Shown here: positions 12,785 through 22,394 of the stretch, piece after piece
Numbering within the stretch: the first letter of the stretch is position 1
How the letters are laid out: each line of letters starts with the position of its first letter
Source: Arthonia radiata
Taxonomy: Eukaryota > Ascomycota > Arthoniomycetes > Arthoniales > Arthoniaceae
Assembly: GCA_002989075.1 (NCBI GenBank)
Contig: PSQN01000013.1
Location: forward strand, 309,178 to 373,177
Direction of reading: 5' to 3'
Length of the DNA: 64,000 bases
The notes under the pieces: model-generated
What the model was told of the DNA's origin: nothing
What the model saw: only the letters and a program-made list of their open reading frames with translations
Databases searched by the model: none
Position numbers and translations under genes: made by a program

Positions 12785-12790
12785 AATAAA
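12785..12790 (+). terminator. AATAAA-type polyadenylation signal
   Basis: AATAAA lies 33 nt after the stop codon of the wall-protein gene in an AT-rich stretch, a fitting position for its 3' end formation. Confidence 0.45.
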
Positions 12791-13011
12791 GAGTGTAATA
12801 TTAATAACAAACAAAGATGCTTTACAGACACGTGTTTGAGAACTATCCTGTCCCCAGTGCGGCTCCTTCCTCCTTGTCAGCCCTTTCGCATATGGCTGCC
12901 CGATCCGGTAAGGTCGTGTTGGAGCGAACTTTCCTCGTCCACTTTGTTTTGACTTCAGCCTTCCATCTCTGCCACATCATCTCACATTTGTTCGTCGGTT
13001 TATAAGCTCGT

Positions 13012-13917
13012 ATGATGTCGGACACTTTCGTGCTTCCAGCAGGCGATATTATCTCATTTGAACAGTATCTTTCTTACTTCTCGGACAGGAGACGAGATAT
13101 GGAGGCGGTGGAGCGAGAGTACAGCGAATGGACGGCGCGGTGGGCGGCTGTCTGGAACGAGAGTATAGCGTCATGGACCCTAAAACCGTCCGAGACTTCT
13201 GGCATTGCGAGACTAAGGCAGGCGATGATGAAGACACCGAAGGAGATGGGTCTCGTACATGGCACAGACAGCCGACAACCAACACAATTGCATGGAGTGA
13301 AACGGAAGCGTACCGAAGAGACCGACGTAGCAAAGACAGGGGAGAAGTCATTGTGGCAGCCACCGGATGGCGAGGAAGATCAGGACAGAATGACTCAGCA
13401 ATCGGATGTCCGCGCGCAGGCGATAGCAGCGTGGCAGCAGTCTAAACAATCCTCCATCACCTCACGAATACAGCAGCCTCTACGAACGGGGACAGAACCG
13501 ATCAGTTTTGAGACAGTGGACGTGGCTGAACATTCGATTGTGAAGATCGAGGACGATGACACCGAATGGAGTATTGAAGCATTCGAAGACGCTGGTTTGT
13601 CGGGAGGACGGGAAATGAGCAGAGATGGAGCCAGCGCTATGGACAGAATCAGCGATGGTGACGGAGAGGTTGATACACGAGAGGACTTCGTGACACGTGA
13701 ACATTATGTTAGAGGCAGAGGGTCTGCTAGAAGCAGAGGCTATGGCAGAACACGGGTCAGCGACCGGTCCAGAGGGAGGGTCGTGCGCCGAAACAGAGAT
13801 AGGTATAGAGGCAGTATCAGGGGCAGAGGTGACGAGAGAAACATAGGTAGTAGTGACAGCGGACGAGTGTCCAGAGCGCAGCTGGACGCCGAGTTGGATG
13901 CGTGGCGGTATGGCTAG
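13012..13917 (+). CDS. RG-rich protein with an N-terminal EWxxRW domain (intact paralogue)
   Basis: 301 aa in one exon; I do not recognise a named family. The first 90 residues form a predicted helical domain: ISFEQYLSYFSDRR, then EYSEWTARWAAVW, then KTPKEMGLV. The middle is acidic and polar. The C-terminus (about 235-285) is RG/RS-rich (RGRGSARSRGYGRTR, RGSIRGRG), typical of RNA-binding or phase-separating tails. The same order of elements occurs in the broken gene at 18636-19351 (ISEYEFIAQYAKDR, EYREWSERWNVFW, RTPESLGLV, RGG tail), so the two are paralogues. Start: the first of two adjacent Met codons; the second (13015) is equally possible. Nucleic-acid binding is only suggested by the RG tail. 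Confidence 0.7.
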   Translation: MMSDTFVLPAGDIISFEQYLSYFSDRRRDMEAVEREYSEWTARWAAVWNESIASWTLKPSETSGIARLRQAMMKTPKEMGLVHGTDSRQPTQLHGVKRKRTEETDVAKTGEKSLWQPPDGEEDQDRMTQQSDVRAQAIAAWQQSKQSSITSRIQQPLRTGTEPISFETVDVAEHSIVKIEDDDTEWSIEAFEDAGLSGGREMSRDGASAMDRISDGDGEVDTREDFVTREHYVRGRGSARSRGYGRTRVSDRSRGRVVRRNRDRYRGSIRGRGDERNIGSSDSGRVSRAQLDAELDAWRYG

Positions 13918-15905
13918 CTCGCGCTTTGGTACTTGACCACCCAACAGTCATACTCCTTAAGTACGCGAGAAGGGCTCGCTTCGAAACAACGTTGGACATC
14001 ATGGCAACGTAAGACCATCGTCAACTGCAGTGACTATCTAAACAAATGGTCAGAAAATGAATAAGAGACTGTCATCCAGAACCTCACGACTTGCAGTGCA
14101 CCGCCATTGTCCCATGTCGCAAAGAAGTCCTTCTTCACTCATACGGCATATTGTGTCACACGAGCCGGACGATCACCGCAGTGTTACGCTGGATTGGCGC
14201 GTGTTTTCCAGCAAAGTAGGGACGTATATTGCCTGTTGAGGGGGCTGGCTGCCAAAGCGGTGTGACAATTTCTGGGTCTGTGTGGCCTTGTGCTCTGTGG
14301 GCTCTCTGTGAGCTAGCCAGTTGCGTGCTCCGAAGTTGTTCGCCTGTCGATTGAACATGACGGTTCAGATCACATCGCTGGCGTTGTATGCGTAAGATTC
14401 AGTCTCTCATGCGTCTGAGCTAATGTCGAACGCTCTGCACTCTGTCCGAGTCGAGCCGGCGCCATCTCAGTCGCCGTTCTGGCTGTTGAGACGGACTTCC
14501 CTAGACTTGTTGCGTCATGCGTTCGCATCTTCGACGTCCGCTTCCAGGTGTTTCGAATCATCTTCCAAATCCTGTGCCTACTGTTGTGCATCTTGTGTAT
14601 TGGCCTGACCCCGCGTGTGGACCATTCCCTCCGCGATTTGCTTTTGAAATCGATACCGTCATTCTCCATCTCGCCTCTGTGGAGCAGATCGATCCTGATC
14701 TCTTCATGCTGATTGGAAGGCGTGGGTGGTTGAGGCAGATCGACGGCTCAACTTTGTAGAATCGAGGTTCAGAGAGTACCTGGCGAATGTGGTAAGAAGA
14801 GATTTGTTGTCGAGGTGCCGCTCAAATGAAAATGGGAGGGGTCAATTCGTGGAGATGGCTGGCAAAGGCGAAGACGCCTTTGCCGTCGACAACATCTTGA
14901 GAGGCAGCTTAGGCAACCTTCAGCGCCATGTCCGAGAGCTGTGCCTGTTCGCACGCCTCTCTTGCGCATGCCAGGCCCAGGATCTAAGTGAGTTGATTTC
15001 GGACGCAAAAGTGGCTCGAACGGGCCAAAGTAGTCAAGCTGTGGCCAAATTCCGGTCACCTTATAGCGAGCGCGCCAATGATGTGTAGGCGTGGCTCTTG
15101 ACCGTCGATTGGAGCTCATGGCCTGAGCCTGACCATACGCATTAAATATCATTTCCGCCCTCCTCACCTGCCCATCAGACTTATCCGTCCAATTTCCCTT
15201 GCGCGCCGATCGACTTGGTCGAGGTTGAGGCCCAGAACACTGGTATTCCACTTTTGTCCAACAGTGGCCCACTAATTGCTCCACTCATTACTCAGCCAGA
15301 CTGACAAAGCAGAACAGTTCCTTTGTTGAGTACGACGTTAGATGCGCTTCAGTTGGATGACGGAGAAGCGAATCATACTCTCAACCTTCCCGTCAACCTC
15401 GCACTCCCAGCCACCCACTCCACTTCCTGACCTCGTTCGACACACCATAGCACCTTGTATCCCTCCCTCAGACGTATGTGACACACGGAACGTCGTCCGA
15501 CGTCCGCATGAAAGCCATGGACGAGATTGTCCCCGACTGCGTTGACATAATGCCGCAGAATGGTGAATTGCGGAGCGAAACAGAGTTGCGTTCGGACGTC
15601 TCTGCAGACGAGCGTGCCGTGGTACCATACCCAATCCATCACTTCATTCCTGTTCGCCCAAGTCCTACTTCCCCACAAGCCCCATTCAATGACCACGCAC
15701 GACCCAGCCTGGAGCGGGTGCCATGTGATCACCCAGCCATTCGGCAACCCTCCATGTCTCTGCATGCTCACCCGTTTACGGTTTACCTGCCTCGAATCTC
15801 CTCTCTCGATGGTGCATCAGTCAACATGACCCGGAGCCGCCCGACCCGCCCTTCGTATGGTCCGGATTGGTCATGTTGAATGACTACTAGGCAGGATGCT
15901 GTGTT
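13918..15905. other. Intergenic region left of the MITE
   Basis: About 2 kb without a convincing gene. ORFs of 100-170 codons occur on both strands (for example 14726-15088 + and 14769-15284 -), but they overlap each other, lack known motifs and show no splice continuity. A small unannotated gene cannot be excluded. Confidence 0.4.
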
Positions 15906-15916
15906 GGGCTGACGAC

Positions 15917-16301
15917 GGGTGGGCTCAGGGCACTCCAATCCTATACTCTAATAAACTGGAGTGCGCCCAAGAACTGGAATCTAGGGCCCCGCAGCCCATT
16001 TCTCTGTAGCATCGGCGCGCCTTAAGGCAGTATAAAACGCTTTGTTCTACTATAAATACTTAGCATTTCCCCTTTTCCTAGAGAGCTAGTATAACTTCTA
16101 ATATATAGGTTAAGGCAAACCTAGGAAGGGCCTACGAGAGGGTCCTCTAAAGGGAGGAACTATATGCAGGAGGACCTAGGAGTAGGCGAAGGCCGGGGGG
16201 TAGGGAAAGAAGGCTTAGGGGTTTAGGCCCCTGAATTTGATTTGTTGGGGGCACTCTGATGTGAATTTGGAGGATAGGATTAGAGTGCCCTGAGCCCACC
16301 C
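15917..16301. mobile_element. Non-autonomous DNA transposon (Mutator-like MITE), 385 bp
   Basis: Perfect 19-bp terminal inverted repeats GGGTGGGCTCAGGGCACTC at 15917-15935 and, inverted, 16283-16301. The inverted similarity continues imperfectly to about 65 bp. The element is bordered by an exact 11-bp direct repeat GGGCTGACGAC (15906-15916 and 16302-16312), read as the target-site duplication. There is no coding capacity. A 9-11 bp duplication with long terminal repeats is typical of Mutator-like elements, so I class it as a MULE-type MITE. The class is inferred; the termini and duplication are seen directly. Confidence 0.88.
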
Positions 16302-16491
16302 GGGCTGACGACGCGGGATCGGGCCGCTGGCTTGCTTTCACCATCGTACTCGCCACTGCAGCTGCTCCGCATCGTTGTTGCTGACGCCCTTTACCTGATC
16401 CTCCGATGACCACGCATTTCTGCTTTCGATATTCCCCCCTCGCCTCATTCATTAGCCTTTCCTAGACCGTGCATCGCTGCAGGTCTTGCCA

Positions 16492-17295
16492 TCATTGAAC
16501 ACCGGTCCACGCTTCCTCCGTCGCCCAGGTAGTGCAGCCTTCGATTTCACCAACTTCAAAGCCCAGACCGCACATACTGCTCGCGTGTTGTATTTGTTCG
16601 GGTTCGCTCAGGTTGTGGAACAGTGCGAGCATCATCTGTTCCATGAGCCACATGCTGTGAATTGGCGGCTGTCCCTCTTCCGTCGGATCGATACCTTGCT
16701 GCGTCCTCGTCAACACCTCGCCTCCCAGCATGCACTTCTTCTGTGGATCGCACGGAGTGTGAATCTGTCCTTGCGCGAACGCGCGATACAAGTGATCCTT
16801 GCATATGCGATGGAACAGTGGCGTGTCGTCCCCCGAATCATTGTCCATCTCTCGCCGTCCCCTTGCCATCCGTGACCATTTCGCCAGGCATGTCGTGTAC
16901 GCGAACAACGCAAGTGTGAACGAATCATTCAACAGCGCGTGATCTGCAGGGCAGTCTTCGTCCGGGCACATGCCCATTGCCATCTCAAGAGTGCATAACG
17001 AGACCCCTTTGTAAATGCTTTCCCTTGTTTCACCATTCGCCGAATCCCCGTTTGAAATCGCCCATTCCCACAAGCACTTGTAAGCTGCCCGATGCACACG
17101 CCACACTTCCCTGAAGTCGATGATCCGCGTCTGAGGAGACTTTGACAATCTTTGTTCCACATGCGCTGCTTTCAACGTGTGAAAGATGCTCCTCGGTGGT
17201 TCATCTGGGGTATCATTCCGTATCGGCGGGAAGTCGTTTCCATATACTTCAATCTGAAGAGCGGATATCTGATTGGTAAGATTGTATAAAGGCAT
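16492..17295 (-). CDS. Hypothetical protein with Cys-rich segments
   Basis: 267 aa from the MPLYNLTNQ methionine at 17295; the frame is open 75 nt further upstream to another possible start at 17370, but that leader is unlike coding sequence. No family recognised. The protein has scattered Cys/His pairs (CPDEDCPADH at about 125-135; CDPQKKC near 200) and aromatic/helical stretches (EVWRVHRAAYKCLWEW). There is no signal peptide with the shorter start and no transmembrane helix. It sits between the MITE and an empty region. It may be lineage-specific; confidence that it is a real gene is moderate, from ORF length and amino-acid composition alone. Confidence 0.55.
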   Translation of the reverse strand: MPLYNLTNQISALQIEVYGNDFPPIRNDTPDEPPRSIFHTLKAAHVEQRLSKSPQTRIIDFREVWRVHRAAYKCLWEWAISNGDSANGETRESIYKGVSLCTLEMAMGMCPDEDCPADHALLNDSFTLALFAYTTCLAKWSRMARGRREMDNDSGDDTPLFHRICKDHLYRAFAQGQIHTPCDPQKKCMLGGEVLTRTQQGIDPTEEGQPPIHSMWLMEQMMLALFHNLSEPEQIQHASSMCGLGFEVGEIEGCTTWATEEAWTGVQ

Positions 17296-18635
17296 CTTGA
17301 TAGATATGCAGAGCAATTGGATGGTCTGCGCGCAAGATGACTGAACTGATATGACGAAGAAGAGAGTCAAGTGAACTTGACCAAGTCGACCTTCGTTTCG
17401 AACGCGGGAAGTCTATCCCAGATTGAGATTAGTGTACCGGAAGCAAGTGCGCTTGGGAGATCCGGGAAACAACTCTTTTTTTTCCCTACGTCCAATGAGT
17501 CAATCGATACATGGTTTACTACTGATGATCCTCTTCGCGCATCTCGAGCCTTGTCCGAACGTAAAGGCGCTGTGAGACTGATACTGTTGTGGTAGGTGAT
17601 CGTGCAATTATAGTCGAAGTGGGTAGGGCTGCAAGGGTAGGGCTGAAAGCGAGTCACTCATCAGGGGCACTAATAATCAAGCGCGGCGGTTTGCAGACCT
17701 CACTTCATGCGGTGAGGGAAGCACTTGCATTCCACCACAAGCGATTGCAACATAAGCAGGCATTCAGAGCGTCTTGGGGCATCGCGTCGATCCTGGCAAT
17801 GTGTTCATCTAGTCGTCCATCGCATAGAGATACCGCTAGATTCGGGTCAAAAGGCTCTTGGGATCTTTAATGGGGTTCTCTGATCGACGGTGGGTCGTCG
17901 ATGACGGGTGGTCGGTGATGGCCGGATCCATGCGACACTTCAATCGACTCGCGAATGATATGCTACGAAGTCATGTGAAGGCCATGTCAGGGTTCGTGAT
18001 TGCCAATCGGCCTGTAGAACGTTTGTCTACCTTCCCACTGTCAATTTCGAGAACAGACCAAGACGCAGCAGGATTTAACTCGAAGGTCAAACGACTCTGA
18101 CTATGCCAAACTAGCGAAATTACTCCCATTCACGACCATACAGTTCTCAAAGAACATTTGCATCCGCGCGATGCACCCAGGTAACGATTGTTTGCTACGC
18201 CAAGAGCAGCCTTTTTACCTGGGCACGTCTAGCTCCGTATCCCGGGGCAGTCTTACGCGAGACTGCCCGCACACTCAAACCGGGCGAGATTGTACTCTAC
18301 AGCGATCAACTGGACGAATTCATATGTCGAAATTACTGCCGGAAGCTCTCTGACAGTGAAAGAAGTCATTACACGTGCATTTCCCGTCAACCAGCGATGG
18401 CGGGGCGTAGTGGAACAATGTTCCTTGCATTCTAGCTCGTGGGGAGGTTCGCGACATTTGGAGGGGTCATCGGCAGTCTCACCATTTCCCCGTCGACATC
18501 ATCGAGTTACCCCAATCGGGAGAGGTTGCGTATGCCCACATTGTTTTGCTATCCTTCCAAAATCTAAACACAATCTATCGTTGTACCTCACCCTCAACCA
18601 ACTTGCCACCATACTGCGGTCTCATTGTATTCAAG
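17296..18635. other. Intergenic region
   Basis: 1.34 kb with only short ORFs (60-120 codons) lacking motifs. Includes the upstream region of the broken RG-rich gene. Nothing else identified. Confidence 0.4.
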
Positions 18636-19351
18636 ATGGCGGACCGATTTGAGCGTCCGGCGAGTGACGTTATTTCTGAATATGAGTTTATTGCACAATA
18701 CGCGAAGGATCGCAATGCTCCTCCAGATGTCATGGATGAGGAGTATCGGGAATGGTCGGAGCGATGGAATGTCTTTTGGATAGGGTCAAGGGAATGTGGG
18801 TGTTTGTGCCGTCGAAGAGGGACAAGATGGCGAAATACAGGGAGGTTCTGAGCCGAACGCCAGAGTCACTCGGCTTGGTGAAGGATACACAAGGTCCAGC
18901 AAACAAGCGGGCATACAACGAAATGGTTTCTCGAGCGCCAACCCCACAGACGCCTCAGCAAAGCATTGCGTTGGTTCGACAGGACGATCAGGCTTTCCAG
19001 GGCACACCGGGCGGACTCCTCGCGCCACCACCGACCGGTCCGCGTGCCACCACAAACAATCAGTCTGGACGTGGGCTCAATACGAATTTTGCTGGGAATT
19101 ATGGTGGATTTCTGGGCGGATATCGTGTTGGTTTTGACAACCACGGTGGATTCAACCCAATGGCGTCCGCGCGATATCAGCCGGCACAGTGGTCAGGGCT
19201 CCATGGTGACGGGCGCGGTGGACGGAGTCGCGGTGGACGGGGTGGTGGCGGACGAGGTCGCGGTGGACGAGGTAGTGGTGGACGAGGCGGTGATGGGCAT
19301 GGTGGTGGTGGACATGGTGGTGAGTCAGTGCAGATCAAGCAGGAGGAATGA
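18636..19351 (+). pseudogene. RG-rich EWxxRW-domain paralogue broken by a 1-nt frameshift
   Basis: Starts at ATG 18636 (MADRFERPASDVISEYEFIAQ) and aligns with the intact gene at 13012-13917 through EYREWSERWNVFW. After the Glu codon at 18792-18794 the homologous frame continues one base out of register (WVFVPSKRDKMAKY... RTPESLGLVKDTQ) to the RGG-rich tail and stop at 19351. Inserting one nucleotide between 18795 and 18797 makes the two proteins the same length here, so an intron is not the explanation. In the current frame translation ends soon after the break. The tail (19200-19330) encodes about a dozen GRGG/GGRG units. Either a recent pseudogene or an assembly error; downstream codons look well preserved. 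Confidence 0.7.
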
Positions 19352-19873
19352 AATTCGAGATTCTATCAATTAAGCCTCATGTATGGGACGGTGGTCAGAT
19401 ACGGTCGAGTTGTATAAAGAATTGATGGTATTGCGTCAGGAGATGAACGATGATCACGTGACCTTGTGGGAAAGTATGAACGTAGATCTGATTGCTCGGT
19501 GATCGACAGGATGTTACGTTGTTCCTGCAATGAGAGCTTGTATATTTGTAGTCCCTCTTCTTGCTTGGACCAAGAAGGGAGTCAGGATCGAGAAGCGATC
19601 AGGCCGAAGTACCGGTCACCAAGCAAGGTCATTGGAGCATTCAACGCTCTTACCTTTTTCGTAAGAAAATAATCATTGGATGGCGCTGCTTGACTAGCCA
19701 TCGGCCACATGCGATAAGTTCTGATCGTCTCTTCGCCAGCGCTACAGATTGTGTATGTTCAGCGCCCGGTACGTAACAAACGGCGCGTGCGGCCTCTCTC
19801 AGAAAGGCCTGGGTTTTCGTGACATCGATTTCATGTGCGCATGGCCACAGCTCCGGAGCGGATAAATCCATTG
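19352..19873. other. Intergenic region
   Basis: 522 bp between convergent genes. I see no gene, RNA or repeat. Confidence 0.4.
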
Positions 19874-20386
19874 TCAAGCTACAGAGCGTTTTTCTAGCAG
19901 TTTCAAATCCGCCTCGCAAGCGAACACCATCTCGCGGCACCATCTCTCCAGACCTTCCATCTTTTTCATCCCTCCTAATACGGCTCCCTTGGCATGCGCT
20001 CCCGCTCTCTCGACCCGAATCTCATGAGTGATCTTCCAAAACATCTCTTTAGCCAGCAATACCAGATCTTTGACCGCTTGGATCTCTTCCGCTATACCCT
20101 TGTCCAGTGAACGTTCTACCCAGCAAACTTCTTTGTACATCGCGTCCAAAGTGTGATGGTTGGGAAAGTCGGGGTCTATGTAGACTTTGGCGTAACGCTG
20201 GCTGTAGTGGAGCATCTGAGCCTTGTTGCTGAGATAATCAGAGCCTGGGTATCTGGTGAGGAGCGCTTCAGTTAGGTAGAGGAGGATTTCCCTGAGGAGT
20301 TCTGGATCATCATGCCAGAACGTCTCGCGGTCGGGGTCGCTCAGCACTGTTGTGGTTTTGGAGGATGCTGATAGATGTTGATCCAT
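19874..20386 (-). CDS. Small helical protein, 'EICxYF' family, divergent member
   Basis: 170 aa from the MDQHLSASSK methionine (20386). The open frame runs 59 codons further upstream, but that stretch is Leu/Phe-rich translation of a CT-rich leader, so the internal Met is preferred. No named family. It follows the plan of the other members: a short polar leader, a motif with helix-forming residues (ELLREILLYLTEALL, residues 29-43), a middle with aromatic residues, and a C-terminal helix pair (WKITHEIRVERAG; RWCREMVFACEADLKLL). It is the most diverged of eight proteins of this type in the window, so membership is tentative. It is tandem with the member at 20955-21425. Confidence 0.55.
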   Translation of the reverse strand: MDQHLSASSKTTTVLSDPDRETFWHDDPELLREILLYLTEALLTRYPGSDYLSNKAQMLHYSQRYAKVYIDPDFPNHHTLDAMYKEVCWVERSLDKGIAEEIQAVKDLVLLAKEMFWKITHEIRVERAGAHAKGAVLGGMKKMEGLERWCREMVFACEADLKLLEKRSVA

Positions 20387-20954
20387 GGTGCAAAGCTTGG
20401 GTCTGTCTTGGAGGACTTGAAATTTGATGAGAAGACAAGAGATGTGGATGGAATAGAGCTTGCGTCTGGGGAATCGACGCAGAAAAATGAGAAGAAGCTG
20501 AAGAAGAGAGGCAAGGAAGAACAGAGAGGCATCCGAGGACACACGATCTTCACACGATCTCAAATGAAACGCGAGAAGGAGCGATCACATGCAGGAGGAA
20601 GGCATGAGTCACGCCAGAGGGAAGTCACGACCGGTCATTCTCGTCTATCGATCTATTGTGATAGCTCTCGCTGTTGGGAAAGAACCATAATGGAACAAGC
20701 CTTGATGCGCCGCTGGTCTGCTGTTTGAGCAGCTCCTGTGCAGTCATCGGGTAGACTCCGGCAGTCGATAGGATGGCGTCGTCGAAAATGAGCTGCGTCG
20801 AAGTGGAGAGCGTTGCAGGCTGCGTTGTGTCGTCGGACGAAGCGGTGGCTTGAAGCAACGTCACGCCTGCTCACAAGAGCCATTGCTACCGTCAAACATC
20901 GTCAGCGCACCTCCATTAGAGCAGTCCCATCCCAATCTTCGAGAATGTTCTCGC
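20387..20954. other. Intergenic spacer between two small-protein genes
   Basis: 568 bp. A reverse-strand ORF (20653-20895) could be attached as a second exon to the gene at 20955-21425, because a GTAAGC donor overlaps that gene's stop codon. The protein is already full length without it, so I do not include it. Confidence 0.4.
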
Positions 20955-21425
20955 TTACCACGGGCTCCAGAAATACTGAGTACCCTTCTCCTTGTATCTG
21001 AAATGCCACAGACGATTGAAGATCGTCATGGACGGTCCATGAATACATGTTGCATTCATGACCGGACCTTGAATCTCCTCAAGGGCTGCGTCGACCATTT
21101 GCTCGAAGATCCTGGTGAGCGCGCACCACTGGTGGTCATGATAGGGCTCGCGGCGTTCATCAAGAGCTTGAAACTCATTCAGATCATCATCATGGAGATG
21201 TTCCAACCAGACTTCGAACTTCGTTTGCTGCCAAAGATTGTGGTTTTGGTATTTGCGGATTGATCTGGTGTTTGGGATCTCCAGAAGTCGCTCGAAGTAG
21301 TCGCAAATCTCGTGCAAGGCTTTGATTCTTGCGTCGGAGAGTGCAAGGCCGTGGTGCGGGGTGCCAGACTCGTTGGATGGGACAGGGTCGCTTGCATCCG
21401 CAGTAGCGAGTGCGTTGCTGTCCAT
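20955..21425 (-). CDS. Small helical protein, 'EICxYF' family
   Basis: 156 aa starting MDSNALATAD (21425). Function unknown. The diagnostic segment ARIKALHEICDYFERLLEIP (residues 32-51) matches the other members: a basic/hydrophobic lead, then E-I-C-x-Y-F, then a Leu/Pro turn. A Trp/His-rich middle follows, then a predicted C-terminal helix (ALTRIFEQMVDAALEEI) in the place of 'ELMRTEIKED' of its relatives. There is no signal peptide or membrane helix. The TAA stop lies inside a GTAAGC sequence that could act as a splice donor, so a longer isoform is possible, but the length already fits the family. Confidence 0.65.
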   Translation of the reverse strand: MDSNALATADASDPVPSNESGTPHHGLALSDARIKALHEICDYFERLLEIPNTRSIRKYQNHNLWQQTKFEVWLEHLHDDDLNEFQALDERREPYHDHQWCALTRIFEQMVDAALEEIQGPVMNATCIHGPSMTIFNRLWHFRYKEKGTQYFWSPW

Positions 21426-22394
21426 GGTGTCAGCTGTCGAAGGCGACGCGAAAAGCAAGGAAGGAAAGAGTGAGGCAGGAGGTTTTATAGCGAATCGCAT
21501 CAAACTTCCCTTTTAGTCTCGCACTATCGATAGCGATTGCAGCTATCATCCCATCAAGTGATCCTGACGAACTCAAACTGCGAATCTCGCAATTTAACAA
21601 GCAGGTGATTGCTCGAATTGCACACGAAGTATTAAGCAAGCCAAGATTCAGATAGGATGCAGAAGCGTTCAGGATTTCATCTACGGCGGCCGTATCCCAA
21701 TTGGCTGGATCGGATCACATCGTGAGCACGTTTATTGTCAGCCCGAGTCCGCAAGTCTCCAGCACGAGTTGATAGAAGTCTGCAGCTACGCATGTGAGCA
21801 GATATCCGCGTGTCATAGCTAGCTTTTGTGAAACACGAACAGACATTCCTACCAACAATGCTAGAGCAACAATTAAATCATGTCGCAGTCGAACGGTGCC
21901 GACACGTACCTGTCGCGCGATCGTGTCATAGCTTATTCGAATATGAGCTTGGAAGCTTTGCAGTGCGCCCCAGTGGCAGTAGTGTCACGAGCGGTGCCAC
22001 TCTTTGTCCAGCTGATAGCACCGACGAGCCATCCTTTGATTTTGGGCCAAAGTCCGATGGTTGCTCTGCCGACGGCTTGAGGCGGTAACCCCATCTATCG
22101 CTCCAGCATTTGATTCATCTCAGTGTCGAAGGAGTTATCATTTGGGTGATAGTGGTGGACTCCATCACGTTCTCCGGCCCGCAGGGTGAGATTGGCGACT
22201 TCGTTGAGCGTGATGATCCTTCCGTGTTCCTCGTCAATGAGGTCGTGAAGCTCTCCGCCGGCGCGCGTCGAGGAATTTCTGCTGTTCTGAATGGCCATGA
22301 TGGCGTGGCTAAGGCTGAACGTGAAGGGCGTGAGAGATATAAGTGGACGACGTTATCAAGTTGAGAATGGAGCCTTTCCAGATCGGGTACTAGC
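21426..22394. other. Intergenic region
   Basis: 969 bp between two minus-strand genes. Includes the 3' flank of the MFS gene and the promoter side of the small-protein gene. Short ORFs only; no RNA gene or repeat recognised. Confidence 0.4.

Noticed and set aside
14726-15284. Overlapping 120- and 171-codon ORFs on opposite strands
   Set aside because: No motif, no splice-linked continuation, and mutual overlap; likely chance.
20653-20895. Second exon for the 20955-21425 gene through the GTAAGC donor at its stop
   Set aside because: The protein already matches the family length, and two downstream frames fit equally, so the extension is arbitrary.
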